Positions 51,191 to 62,626 of a stretch of DNA of 64,000 nt are shown here, piece after piece. The stretch comes from Orbilia blumenaviensis (Eukaryota; Ascomycota; Orbiliomycetes; Orbiliales; Orbiliaceae): assembly GCA_036872755.1 (NCBI GenBank), contig JAVHNS010000001.1, positions 1,426,001 to 1,490,000 on the forward strand, given 5' to 3'. The first letter of the stretch is position 1. Each line of letters opens with the position of its first letter. Made by a program: the position numbers and the translations under genes. The notes under the pieces were generated by a model. That model was not told where the DNA came from. It worked only from the letters and a program-made list of their open reading frames with translations, and searched no databases.

Positions 51191-51975
51191 TGTCGCATTT
51201 TCTTCTCTCTCTCTCTCTTTCCCCTCCCTTTTCTTTTCTCTTTTTTCTCTTTTTTCCTTTTTTCCCTCTCTTTATTTCCTTCTTTCCTTTCTATTTTTTT
51301 ATATATCTTTTTTGTTAATTGGGTGAGGTCGGGTGAGAGCTGATTCGGGGAGAGGTGAGATGATGGTGATGGTGATGGTGATGTTGAATGGTGGGTGGAT
51401 ATGGAACACTGTGTGCTCTTTTTATGTATGTCGCTTGTGTGTCTTGAATCATTGACCCCAGCTGATAGCTAATAGTAGGTAGCTGCCAGCTGCTCCCGGC
51501 AAGCTGTGACATAATAATATACCTACTTACAGACCAACATCTTTACAGATAGTTCAATCAAGTCTAAAAAATCAAAATAAATTAAAACAAATTTAAATTA
51601 CCCAGTATCTCTTCAATAAGATACAACCCAAGGACAATAAGTGCGGCGGTATGTCAAGATAGCTGGGGCAAGCTAAGCTCCGGGACCAGAGCTGGGACCA
51701 GAGCTGGGAGCTGTCCTGTCCTGTCCGGTGACGTTTTGGCGGGCGCACTGACGAATAATTTAACCAATTCATGGCCCCTCCAACCTCATCCCTCATCTAC
51801 ACCTACATCCACATCTACACAACCACATCTACACATCCACATCTCCACAAACAGACCACTGGACATACGTACATATATATATATACCTCCAATACAGCCA
51901 ACATATACTAATACCCGATAGAAAAGCAAAAAAGAACGAAAGGAAAGAAAAAAAGAAATAGAAATAGAAACAAAG
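51191..51975. other. Divergent promoter region of the Dsc2-like and VPS60 genes
   Basis: Pyrimidine-rich DNA at 51205-51310, a GATGGT repeat at 51358-51382 and a (ACATCTACA)n-like run at 51790-51850. No open frame of note. Confidence 0.6.
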
Positions 51976-52739
51976 ATGAACCGCCTCTTCGGCTCCAAAA
52001 ACACCGGCCCGAAACCCACCCTCGACGACGCCATCTCCAAGATCGATACCCGCGTCTCCTCCCTCGACGTCCAGATCTCAAAGCTGAATGCCGAGCTCTC
52101 AACCTACCAGGCCAAAATGGCCAAAATGCGCGACGGTCCCGCGAAAAACTCCATCAAAACCAAGGCTCTGTCGGTCCTCAAGCGGAGAAAACAGTACGAA
52201 ACCCAGCGGGACCAGCTGATGAACCAGAGCTGGAACATGGAGCAGGCGAACATGATGACTGATAATTTGAAGAGTACTGTCTCCTTTTCCTCCCACCATC
52301 TATATTATATATACACCTACTACTGCTGCTGCTGCTGCTGCTGCTACTACTACTACTACTACTACTTACTAACCACCTCGGGGAGGAAACAGACGTCATG
52401 ACCACCGTCGACGCCCTCAAAACCACAAACCAAACCCTCAAAAAACAATACGGCAAAATAAACATCGACAAGATAGAACAGCTCCAGGACGAAATGGCAG
52501 ACCTGCTCGAGATAGGTAACGACATCAACGCCTCCCTCGCGAGAGCCTACGACGTCCCCGACGACATCGACGAATCTGAACTCGACGCCGAACTCGAAGC
52601 CCTGGGCGCCGAAGTCGAGATGGGTTGGGGCGAGAGTAACATGGAAAGCGAGATTCCCAGTTTCTTACAGGAAGAGGTGCCGACGTTTATTGATAGTGGG
52701 AAGGAGGAGGTTAAACCGGTCAAGGAAGCGGCCGCGTAA
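51976..52739 (+). CDS. VPS60: ESCRT-III-associated protein Vps60/CHMP5
   Basis: Snf7-family protein working with ESCRT-III and the Vps4-Vta1 ATPase in multivesicular body sorting on endosomes. Two exons, 51976-52273 and 52393-52739, give 214 residues. The start [20 protein letters not shown] is the Vps60 signature (MxRLFG), followed by a long basic coiled coil ([20 protein letters not shown]). After the intron come [20 protein letters not shown] and [17 protein letters not shown], the acidic C-terminal helix of the family. The last 40 residues are acidic and should hold the Vta1-binding region. The intron carries a CTG/CTA repeat (52321-52367) and a TACTAAC branch site just after it. Confidence 0.94.
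52321..52367 (+). repeat. (CTG)n(CTA)n repeat inside the VPS60 intron
   Basis: Tandem CTG units followed by CTA units, ending directly at the TTACTAAC branch-point sequence. Confidence 0.9.
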
Positions 52740-53455
52740 CCCCCTCCTTTCCTTTCCTTTCCTTCAACATCACCCCCCCCTCCAGAAAGCCTGGATTTGG
52801 TATTGAAGGACCGAAAAGTTGTTTTTTGACTTGTTGATGTGAATAGCTTTTTCTTTCCCCTTCTATCATCTTGTATCGTGTGCAAGCGTCCTCATCTCTT
52901 CTGTTTCATTTTTTAGGTATATCCTAGTCGCTGTTCCGGCGTTATCGGGGTGCTGGCTTTCTCTCTCTTTCTCTCTACTTGTCGCCATATTACTACCGCA
53001 GTTTCTATACCTAATCTGGAAGGCATATATAACTGTATCAAATCATAGACCTCGCATAAGGATACCCCCCTCCCCTTCCTTTCAAAATCTCTATAGAAAG
53101 CATCTATCATAACCGCGTACCCAACAACTACCATATTTCTCATCCCCACACCCATTCATTTGGAGTTATTATGAATAGAATGGGTAAAAAAGAAGGGAAA
53201 ACGGAGGGAACTATACACATTTATTTATTTTTTTAATAAAAAGAAGTTGACCGGAAAAAAAAAATATATCTAACCTGTACAACCACCGCCATGGTATTAT
53301 ATCCACCACAACAGCAGCCTGTTCGTTTATACAAACAGAGAAAAGAAAAAAAAGAAAGAGGTAGTAGTAAAAATAAAGTATAAAAAGAGTAAAATATACA
53401 CGCTGAATCCAAAAAAGAAGGCGAAATGGGGGATCAAGTTCCTTGTTTATACGAC
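52740..53455. other. Convergent 3' flanks of VPS60 and the complex I 51 kDa gene
   Basis: CCTTT repeats just after the VPS60 stop and AT-rich sequence at 53215-53270. No gene seen. Confidence 0.6.
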
Positions 53456-55094
53456 TCAAGGACCGGGTGTCGAGAAGGTCCCCTTCAGCGCAGAATCATG
53501 ATCCCATCCACCAGGCCTCGCAGCACCCCCCTGCAGCTCCGCATATTTCTTCATCCGCGCCTCGAGCTCTGGTCTGAAGTGTCTTATTAATCCCTGAATC
53601 GGCCATGCGAAAGCCTCTCCCAACGCTATAAATCCCACCCCCCACAAGTTAGCATCTTTTCCTATCCCCCCAAAAATACACATATATATATATATTAGAA
53701 AGAAAGGGAAAAAAAGACATACCACAGATAGAATGCCCCTCAACCTGCTTGGTCAGCTCCTGCAACATATCAATCTCTCTAACACTCCCCTGACCCCTCT
53801 CAAACCTCTCCATGATCTGCTGAGTCCACTTGCTCCCCTCCCTGCAAGGCGTGCACTGTCCGCAACTCTCATGTCTATAAAACACCGAAAGCCTAGCGAT
53901 AGACCTCACCACATCCGCACTCTTATCCAGCACTATAACCGCCGCAGTCCCCAACCCGCTCTGCGCATCCTTCAAAGCATCAAAATCCATCAAAACATCG
54001 TCGCAGATATGCTTCGGCAGGATAGGAGTCGATGAACCACCTGGGATGATAGCGAGTAAATTATCCCATCCACCGCGTACACCTCCACAATGCTTCTCAA
54101 TCAACTCCCTGAGGGGGATAGACATCTCCTCTTCAACAGTACAAGGGTTGTTAACATTCCCCGAGATACAAAACAGCTTTGTACCGGAATTCCTATCCCT
54201 TCCGAAGCTATCGAACCACTTCCCACCACGTCTACAGATCGTGGGCGCGACAGCAACGGTCTCCACATTCGCAACGGTGGAGGGACATCCGAACAACCCC
54301 ACGGAAGCAGGGAATGGTGGCTTCAACCTTGGTTTTCCAGGCTTACCTTCAAGAGACTCAATCAACGAAGTCTCCTCACCGCAGATATAAGCCCCCATCC
54401 CCCGGTGGACATAGACATCGAAATCATACCCACTCCCGCATGCATTCTTCCCGATCAACCCTGCAGCATAAGCTTCCTGAATAGCCCGTTGAACGCAGGT
54501 AGCTTCGTGATAAAACTCTCCACGGATGTAGATATATGCCGCAGTAGCATTCATAGCCCTACCGGCGACAAGACACCCCTCGATAAGCTTGTGAGGATCC
54601 TTTCTCATGATCTCTCTATCCTTACAAGTACCAGGTTCTCCCTCATCGGCGTTGACGACTAGATATCTAGGTCTGGAGTCTTTATCCCATCCCGGGAAAT
54701 TCATAAAAGACCATTTCATACCAGATGGGAAACCGGCGCCTCCGCGGCCACGGAGTCCCGAGGCTTTGATCTCATTTATGATCCAATCGTGACCTTTTAG
54801 GATTATTTCCTTGGTTTTGTACCAATCGCCGTACTTTTGGGCGGATTTGAGGTCGGCGCCGTGGTGGCCGTAGAGGTTTTGGAAGATACGGTCTTGGTCC
54901 TTTAGGCCGCCGAAGTGGGTTCTTTTGGGCGGGTCTGGGGTTGTGGCTGCTGGGGTGGCGAGGTTGCGGGTATGCTGGAGGGATTGAGCGGTTCGGAGGA
55001 TCGTGGTGGTAGTGGCTGCCGTTGTCGTCGGTGTCGACGGTGTGGAAGTAAGGCGTTTGGAGATAGCGCGGACGGAACTTCGTGAGGCCAGCAT
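53456..55094 (-). CDS. nuo51: NADH:ubiquinone oxidoreductase 51 kDa flavoprotein (NDUFV1)
   Basis: Peripheral-arm subunit of mitochondrial complex I; binds NADH, FMN and a 4Fe-4S cluster (N3), and is where electrons enter. Two exons, 55094-53723 and 53625-53456, give 513 residues. Residues 1-45 are rich in Ser, Thr, Arg and Ala with no acids, a mitochondrial presequence. The Gly-rich NADH/FMN site is [18 protein letters not shown] (about 113-130), followed by [16 protein letters not shown] and [18 protein letters not shown]. The cluster Cys motif is [12 protein letters not shown], with the fourth Cys in HSIC; the 97-nt intron interrupts the next codon. The C-terminal [19 protein letters not shown] is conserved. 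All key residues are present. The gene lies downstream of MnSOD on the same strand. Confidence 0.97.
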
Positions 55095-55860
55095 TTTGGA
55101 AGGAAGGGGGGCCTTTCTGAGAAAAGAACCGAAACCTCTCGAGTTGATATTAATGACTCCCCGTCAATTGGGCGAGGAGGAGAAGGGAGGGGAAGGATAT
55201 TCCGGAGTGGAGAGGGGGGTTCGTTTTTTCGATACTACACTGTCCTTGAGGTGTAGTCGGGTTTGTTTGAAGTTCTGAGGTCACTTCTTTCCCGGGTTCG
55301 GGCCAATCACGTCCGCCGAATTTGAAGGCAACACATTTGTGTCCTTTCCTAGGTGTATATTTCGAGCGCCGCCTCCGGTTCTTTCGCACGATCTCGACAC
55401 TACAGCTACAGGCGATTCTACGGGTAAGTGGGCTCTATATTCAAATGTGAGGACGAAGACTGCATACATTCGCCGCTAGTTGTAATGTGTCTGGTAGAAC
55501 TTGCATACCTAGGTAACCGGTCCATCCATACATAACCCTGGAAGTGTACCCACGCATATAAGACCCAAGACTAAAACAGTTCCTCAGAGGGCTATATCGA
55601 TATCTAGATAAATGCCGTATAGATCATATAAATCGCACCCTCCTTCTAAGTAGGAACCACCTTTCTTAACCGCAGTTATAATCAATCATAGATAACCAGT
55701 CAATTACAGTTAATTTATAACAAGCTATCACCTCTTTTAGGTAGTAAGTGTAAGTAGCATTTCGAGTCAAATATGCATTTCGTTTCATATCCTAGAAGCC
55801 CTAATTACAAATCCCCCCTCCCTAATTCACAAAAGACAAAAATGCCTTTTAAATATAAAT
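55095..55860. other. Promoter region of the complex I 51 kDa gene
   Basis: Between the MnSOD stop and the start of the 51 kDa gene. AT-rich at 55600-55860. No open frame of note. Confidence 0.6.
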
Positions 55861-56935
55861 CTAAGAAGAGAATCTCTTCTCTCCGGCCTGCCAGTTGATA
55901 ACGTTCCAGATAGCCTTGAAATAATCGGCCTTGACGTTCTTGTATTGGAGGCTATGGAACGACGAACATACCAAATTTCCGTTAGAGGTCGTTTTATTGA
56001 TAAAAAGAATCCGGCGATAGGGGAATGAAGGGAAGAAGAAGAGTGGGGTAGACTTACTAGTAGGCGTGCTCCCAGGCGTCGATGCCGATGATTGGAGTGT
56101 ACTGCACGGTGTTCACGGGGTCTTGGTTCTATGGCGTATCAAATAACAACGATAGTTGAAATACATTAGCTGTATGTTTTATTTTAAAGTAATAGATGAA
56201 GGATGGGAAAGTGGGGTTATTGCGTACCGGCAGAGTGATAATGGACAGCTTGTTGGTGGTATTATCCTTCACGAGCCATCCCCACCCAGAGCCTTGGATG
56301 CCAGCAAGAGCAGCGCTATTTTCATCCAACCAGTTAGCATTTTCCTAGACAATAACAATAATATACTTTCCCCAAAATTCACAAAAGGAGAAAGAAGGAA
56401 GGAAGAAAGGAAGGTACATACTTCATCTTGCCCTTAAAAGCATCCAAACCCCCCCAGGTATCGTTGATAGCATCACCCAGCTTTCCGCTAGGAGGAGCAC
56501 CGCCAGCCTTGCTAGTGGGCGACAGATTCTCCCAGAACAAGCTATGGTTAACGTGTCCACCGCCGTGGAACTTGATGAGCGAGGTCAATTCGACCTGTTC
56601 AGCGGGTGTCGAAGCAGCCGCGAACTTCTCTTGCGCGTCGTTGATGCCGTTGACGTAGGTTTGGTGGTGCTTCGTGTAGTGGGTCTAGTTTACAGACGAA
56701 TAAATAGATTCAGTAAAATGGTCATAGTGAAATAGGAATAGGAATAGGAGTATCGGGGTGTCTGTCCTACCTCCATTATCTGACCGGAGATATGGGGCTC
56801 GAGGGCACCGAAGTCATACGGCAGGTCCGGGAGGGTATACTTCGTCCGGACGGCGGTCAGGCTTCCCAGGGCGCGAACGCTGGACGCCTTGGATGCCCTC
56901 AAGAGCGTGGAGCGGGCTGAAGCTGCAATCGACAT
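55861..56935 (-). CDS. sod2: Mitochondrial manganese superoxide dismutase
   Basis: Converts superoxide to oxygen and hydrogen peroxide in the mitochondrial matrix. Five exons, 56935-56771, 56684-56422, 56315-56228, 56128-56058 and 55951-55861, give 225 residues, the usual length. The first 30 residues (many Ser, Ala, Arg, no acids) form a mitochondrial presequence. [20 protein letters not shown] starts the mature enzyme. The four metal ligands are visible: His48 (in LEPHIS), His102 (in NHSLFW), Asp189 and His193 (in IDAWEHAYY). [17 protein letters not shown] and the terminal [12 protein letters not shown] are conserved. [13 protein letters not shown] with Gly at the residues typical of Mn enzymes favours Mn over Fe. 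The gene diverges from PSF3. Confidence 0.97.
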
Positions 56936-57916
56936 GGTTGGGATATGATTGGATGTATAGTGACCAAGAATCTATCTAGCTTTTTGCCTTTTAGAATGGG
57001 CAATGTCTCGCCTTTTCAGTCAGTCAGTTATTCGATTCGTGAAATCTCGATGTGGGATTGCACTGCAACCAGCTAGAAGCTTGTGATAGTTGCATGTGCA
57101 TGCACATGGGAAGAGATAGTAGCGTTATATATATGCAAGCACAAGCCGGAATTAACGCTTTTTAGATACATATGGACATAACATGAATCGGGCGACCTAC
57201 CAAAGAATCGAATTGGGATAAATGCAACAATCAATTCGGCCGCTTCCCGGTGGTGAAGCTTTTTTTTTTACGATGTCAAGTCCGTCAATTGGGGGAGGAG
57301 TTACGTTACAAATGAAGGTGGGAAAAGGTTCGCTGACAAAATGTTAACATCCGCGGGCCGGGTCTAGAATATCACCATTACATCATTCTAGTACTAGCCT
57401 CCCGACAGCCGGCGCTGGGTCTTGGTAAAAAAATCGATCAGTTCTCAAAATTGCCGTTTAGGGAAATATATTGAAATAAGTGAGGAGAAAACAGCCCACT
57501 TTCCTGAAGCGGTAATTTACAGGGCGCACGAGCCAAACACGTCTTCCCACGCGAATTCCAACAATCAATTAGATCAAATTGCATGCGACGTTGACAGTAC
57601 AGCTGCCGGCTGCCTGTAGCTTGACACACTTCCACATACACAGACACACACACATTGTACATGCACATGACAGGCACATGTCCATAGGTACCTCTTTCGT
57701 TTAGGGACGCAACCTCTTGAACCAGTCAACTTTGACAATTTGAGACACTCTGAGCTCTTATCAGCTAGCTCGAGCTCCAAACTTCCAGCGGCTAGCTCAA
57801 GTATCCAGCTATATACCAACAACTTACCTAGCATACTTCAGTTCGTATACGCACCTAGGTAGATAGCATATACAGCAAAGACGACACGACGACTTCGTGC
57901 ATGAATCGACTCAACA
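56936..57916. other. Divergent promoter region of sod2 and PSF3
   Basis: Contains a T9 run near 57261, GCATGTGCATGCACATG near 57092 (palindromic), and a CACGCGAA element at about 57548-57555 that resembles an MCB/MBF-type site, fitting a replication gene. Function is inference. Confidence 0.5.
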
Positions 57917-59306
57917 ATGGGCAGCAAATACTACGACATTGATGCCATCCTTACTGATGCACAGGTAGGTAACAGAAAAACACTTATCCTAGTACATTCC
58001 AATAATTATTACCTCCTATTATGTTACATGCATACCATACCGTATCAGCCTTCTTCTCCCCCAAAAAATCCAAGCAATATGCAGGCCCTACACGATCGAT
58101 CTTCTTCTTGGCTCTCAGACGTCAGGGATATCCGGGAAACAGGAGGGCTTCGCATTTTCACAATTCCCTTCACAGGAGCATCTGAATCATCTGCTTTTCA
58201 CGCGGTGTACGCGCATGTCATATGGTTTAATCCTAAGCTCTTTTTTTTTTGTCTTTTTTCCAATGGTAGGCTGACACGGATCTATACTACATCGATATAT
58301 ATATACAGAAAATTCCATGCACCTTCGAAGTCGATGTACCAGGATTAGGGTATCTGGACGGCAACGATAACGCCGATATGAAAGCTGGGACGAAATTGGA
58401 GATGCCTATATGGCTGGCTGAGATCTTGGCTGTCAGGTACATATCCACACCATCCTATACCCCGTCACACCCTCCCAGCCTCGATTCCCTCTTTTTTTTA
58501 TGTTGGTCGAAAGTTTCTTTTTCGCTTTCGAGATTTTGAAAGATGGGACGAACGGAGCGTATGACAAACCCTCCCATGCCTGCAAAAAAAAGAAAGAAAG
58601 AAAGAAAGAAAGAAAGACGAAGAAGGTGAAAGGCGGAATTATCGGTCCGTTTCAGTTCGTTCGTTCATCCTATACTCCAAAAAAATAATGCAATACTTCA
58701 CCTTTTATGCTGTGAGACTTGCATAGCACCCATCCAAATCTTGATTTTTAATTCTTTTTTTTTTTTTTTTTTTTTTCCAAATGGAATACTCTAGTGAACA
58801 ACTCGGAACCAAAACGTTTATTCACACAAATATTCCTCACGCGCTATCTGCGCCGGTCATGAATGCACTCAAGGCGAATCCTCTATCGGTCAACCTTCGA
58901 GATCTTGCCACGCATTACTACTCCCTCGGAGAGCGAATGGTCAACCTCGTGGAGGATGCAGAAGACGAGCTCGTAGACACGTTGTCAGAGACCTTCCGAC
59001 GGAGGACGATTGAAATTGCAGATCATGCGGTTAATCCGAAGGGTGCGCTGGGCGAGGGTACAGAGTTCTTGATGGGCTTGGAGGAGTCGGAGAGACAGAG
59101 TATGTATAACAACAACAGAGCTCTCTTCGCTTTCTCTATCTCCATCTGTCGGTCTGAAATCTAGGGAGAGTTTATTGTTGTTTCAGAAAAACATCTAAAA
59201 GGGAATATATTGCTGATCATGAGGCTGCCTTCGTGGCATTGTAGTATTCCGTGCTGCTCATGACAGTACGAAAGCTATGAAGAGCTGGCGCCAGGAGAAG
59301 AAGTAG
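57917..59306 (+). CDS. PSF3: GINS complex subunit Psf3
   Basis: Psf3 is one of four GINS proteins that, with Cdc45 and Mcm2-7, form the CMG replicative helicase. Four exons, 57917-57964, 58309-58436, 58795-59099 and 59245-59306, give 180 residues, normal for the family. The N-terminal B-domain reads YYDIDAILTDAQ-KIPCTFEVDVPGLGYLDG, then KAGTKLEMPIWLAEILA. The helical A-domain includes HALSAPVMNALKANPLSVNL, LVDTLSETFRRRTIEIADHA and EFLMGLEESERQ. The last exon supplies FRAAHDSTKAMKSWRQEKK, the conserved Psf3 end. The last junction (A at 59099 joined to 59245) is chosen because only it restores that block. The 358-nt second intron holds a GAAA microsatellite and a 22-nt T tract. MBF-type regulation is possible. 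Confidence 0.95.
58584..58617 (+). repeat. (GAAA)n microsatellite in PSF3 intron 2
   Basis: Tandem GAAA units; a long T run (about 58757-58776) lies further on in the same intron, before the acceptor. Confidence 0.9.
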
Positions 59307-59412
59307 TGAACAGACGACTTAGCAGTCTAAGGGGGGGTCACAAGGAAGCGATCCCCCGGGTTATACAGCAGGATGAGACTAGTAAGAACGAAGACAAGCC
59401 ACGCTTGTTGTT

Positions 59413-59454
<42 letters not shown>

Positions 59455-59459
59455 ACATA
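59413..59459 (+). repeat. (CA)n microsatellite
   Basis: Long run of alternating CA, slightly interrupted at its end. Confidence 0.9.
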
Positions 59460-60613
59460 TAAAAACTGGGTGCATTGCTGGTGGCTTTTTTTGTGCGACT
59501 TGTCCGCTCTTCCCAATTGAAATAAACGCTCTAGGCGGCCAGGGTACAGAACCCTCCAAATTGGGATCGGAGGACGAGATATGAATTTCGCACGCTTCCC
59601 AAACTATCGCCGAAATCGAGGATTCATCTTAATCTGCCCATGCATGAGGCACTTTCTAGGATGCACATGTGGTTGTTTGCTATCACGAGAACATTCTATT
59701 CATCATTATCCTACCAGGAATGATCATGACACATTATTATCTATTACAACCTTTTGTCAGGTCTCACCAAGTTTTTTTTTCGGCGATAAGCCAAAAAAAA
59801 GATCCTTACAAAATCTTTCTTTCTTGCTCCCCTTACTTTTCTTTCGTTGGTTTCATAGCTTGCTTTAGAAAAAATCACGGCACATCGCTCCGATTACCTC
59901 AGGTTCCCTTCAATCGAGCTGTTGAGCTGCATCATTACAACCCTTTTTCGGTTCCTGCCTCTCTGCACGGCCGCAGTTTCGAGTTCAAAATTTGCCTATT
60001 TGGGAATCATACCTCCAGTGGATCGAAGGGTTGCAGTATCCACGAAAACGCCGGCTGTCGGTAGATTGGAATAACTCTGTGTCCAATTTTTTTTTTTTTG
60101 TTTCGATCCCTGGATAAGTTCATGCAAGGACGGGACATAGGAAATAAAAGAACTTCAGGGAAAAGAACCGAGCAAATGTTGACCAACAGCTGAAGTCTTT
60201 CGGGTGGGCTCTTTTTTTTGAAAAGGAAGATGGTATACTATCGTATGCAAGTGTTGGACTGTCGACTCGGTTTGTGTTACCTCCAAATAGACGTCCCTTT
60301 CGTCAGCACCCTCTCTTAAGCCCTTTACAAGGTGGCCACCGTTTGAAATGCAGCAACGGTGCAGGCTTGACGGGCGCTTCGTGAGAAAGCTTTCCCTTCC
60401 CTCGAAAAAAATACAGGGAAAAGAAAAGAGAGAAACTCAACAAGCCAAACCAAGATGAAGCCTACAGACCAGGCCACAGTCGGTGGCGTCCATGTCCAGC
60501 ATCACCACCACCCCCTCGTCAGTTACCGAGAACTCGGTGCTGTGTGACCCTTAGAGTTCCCGGATATACATGCTGACGGCCGGGGAAAGCGAGAAGACTC
60601 GAGTCTTAAGCTG

Positions 60614-60639
60614 AAAAAAAAAAAAAAAAAAAAAAAAAA
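60614..60639 (+). repeat. A26 homopolymer
   Basis: Uninterrupted A run in intergenic sequence; no retroposon body recognised upstream. Confidence 0.9.
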
Positions 60640-62626
60640 GCCACAACCTTTCGACGCATACATGAGAGGAACTTAGGATTAGTTAGTTAGTGTTGATGCT
60701 GCTGCTACTGTCCCTCCTTGCTGCAGCCTGCGGCGAGCATTCCATTCAACAGCATCGGCGCTCGTTCAAAGTCCTCCCGTCCCGTTTATCGATCGATCCA
60801 AAGCTTGCGCGAGGGGCGCTCCTTGCCAGCCTTGAACCTAAATCATTATTAATACAATTATGTGATTTGCTCAGCGGTAGGAGGAGGGATCTGAAATCGA
60901 AATCCCGAAGAATGCCATTTACTTCTTGGGAATCTGCGCCAGATCACACGGGGTCCTCCAAAAACGTGGACCATTTGGTTAGCGATTTGCATTTTTATAG
61001 CGCTCATAAGTACTTCTCAAAATCCACTAGCGCGCAAAGGGAACTAGAAAAACAAAAGGACGTCGAACTACATCGACTTTACAAGTCCAATCTCGAAACG
61101 TTTCCCAACTTGCAAATCCCTCAACAGTTAATGCACAAACATCGATCTAGTACTTCTCCCTTTCTTCCTAACTGCATATTTGGAGTCCCCACGGTTATTC
61201 GCCTAGGGTATATGTATAATATAGCGGCTTATTGATTTCCTGCCGGTGGTTTCGTGACGGGCGTACATACATATATACGTATTGTTAGCTAACTTAGTAA
61301 TGGATCGATTGAGTACTTACCCAGTCTGCCTGGCATATGCCATCGAAGAGGAGCGCAGCAAATGGACGAATTATCGTTAGGGAACACAAACTGGCGGATA
61401 TGCATGTCCTGTTTGCACAAACCTTTCGTACCAACATTTGGGTATTTCTTTCCCCCGGTACTCGTCGTCGAAGGCCCGAATACAGCTTTCCTGATCGACA
61501 CTGCCTGCAGGGAAGCAAGAAGAGAAATGCCAATATGCCATGTTTAGCTCTGGCTTTTTTTTTTTTTGTTTCTGTTTTCTGTTTTTTTTTTGTTTTTTGT
61601 TTTCACATGATAAAGCTTCCTCTTCTTCCTCTTCTTTTTACTGGAGGGGCTTGTTGCAAGTCGTCCTCGAGTCGGGGACCTGGTTCTTTTGCTTGTACCC
61701 TGAGCTGGGAAGTACCCTGAACTCTTACGAACTGCAGGAGAGAGTTCACTCATCCATTTCCATGTCGCATGCCACTTTCGACGATATATCGGTTCATGGA
61801 GAAAACAGCTTTTGCAAGCTTTGCAAGCCTTTTATTTAGTTATATATACAGTTATAAATTAATAAAGCTTCCACTTCGACGCAGTTGAAATTCATGAAGT
61901 CCAGCCCGCTCTCGATATCGAATATTATCTATCTATCTATCTGCCTACAAAGTATATTGGGGGGGTACTTCGAGCTCCAGCTTAATCCTCAGATCACATA
62001 ATTAATCCTCTTTGTTTTTTTCTTTTTTACCCAAGACTGCCCCTCGCCTATAACCAGGAGCTACCGAGTTATCTATCTATCTATATCTATCAATCAATCA
62101 ACAAATCATATCAAGATCGATCAGATCGAACTATAGTACCACCCTACCTAAGTAGGCTTACCATAAATTAAATCCGGAGATAGGTCGGTAAAGCTACCAT
62201 AGCCAGCCTAGCTCTCCCGTCCCTGGACCAGACTAAGTTCCCGCAGACCCATATCCTTGTAGATTCATATCTACATTCGGGTCTCCAGTCGGCTGAATAT
62301 CCAATCCGACGACATTAACGGACCCCCCCCCCTCAATCTTGTCCCCACAACGCACGGAATAAGCCCGTCCAATCTTTTCCTAGACAAGAAAAGGCCATTT
62401 CATGACTTCCATGATTTCATTGTCTGCTACCCAAGGATCCATATCGACGTCAAGCATCTAGCCGAAGCCTATAGACGAATATTCCCTTTCAGTCAATAAA
62501 GCAAATAAAGAAAATATAATAAAAAATATATAGGGAGTCAGTAACATCTCAGAAGGGAAAAAAACTTTATATAAAGAATCCAAACCCCACCGACCCCGAA
62601 AGAGAAAGAAAAAAAGATCTACCAGA

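Larger units (their letters stand above)
59307..62626. other. Long intergenic region upstream of the BCS1-like gene
   Basis: Contains a CA repeat (59413-59459), an A26 run (60614-60639), a T-rich low-complexity stretch near 61555-61600 and TATC repeats near 61928 and 62070. A 181-codon plus-strand frame at 60690-61235 starts with a signal-peptide-like hydrophobic run (MLMLLLLSLLAAACG), but the rest has no family motif, so I do not call it. Confidence 0.5.

Noticed and set aside
54046..54662. Plus-strand frames of 100-190 codons over the complex I 51 kDa gene
   Set aside because: Antisense shadows of a well-conserved coding exon.
60860..60910. tRNA-like box A (TTGCTCAGCGG) and TCGA-containing stretch
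   Set aside because: Spacing is too short for a tRNA and no acceptor, anticodon or T stem can be paired.
60690..61235. Possible secreted small protein with hydrophobic N-terminus
   Set aside because: The leader is a run of Leu codons from a CTG/CTC-rich stretch; the remainder is hydrophilic with no family signal or cysteine pattern.
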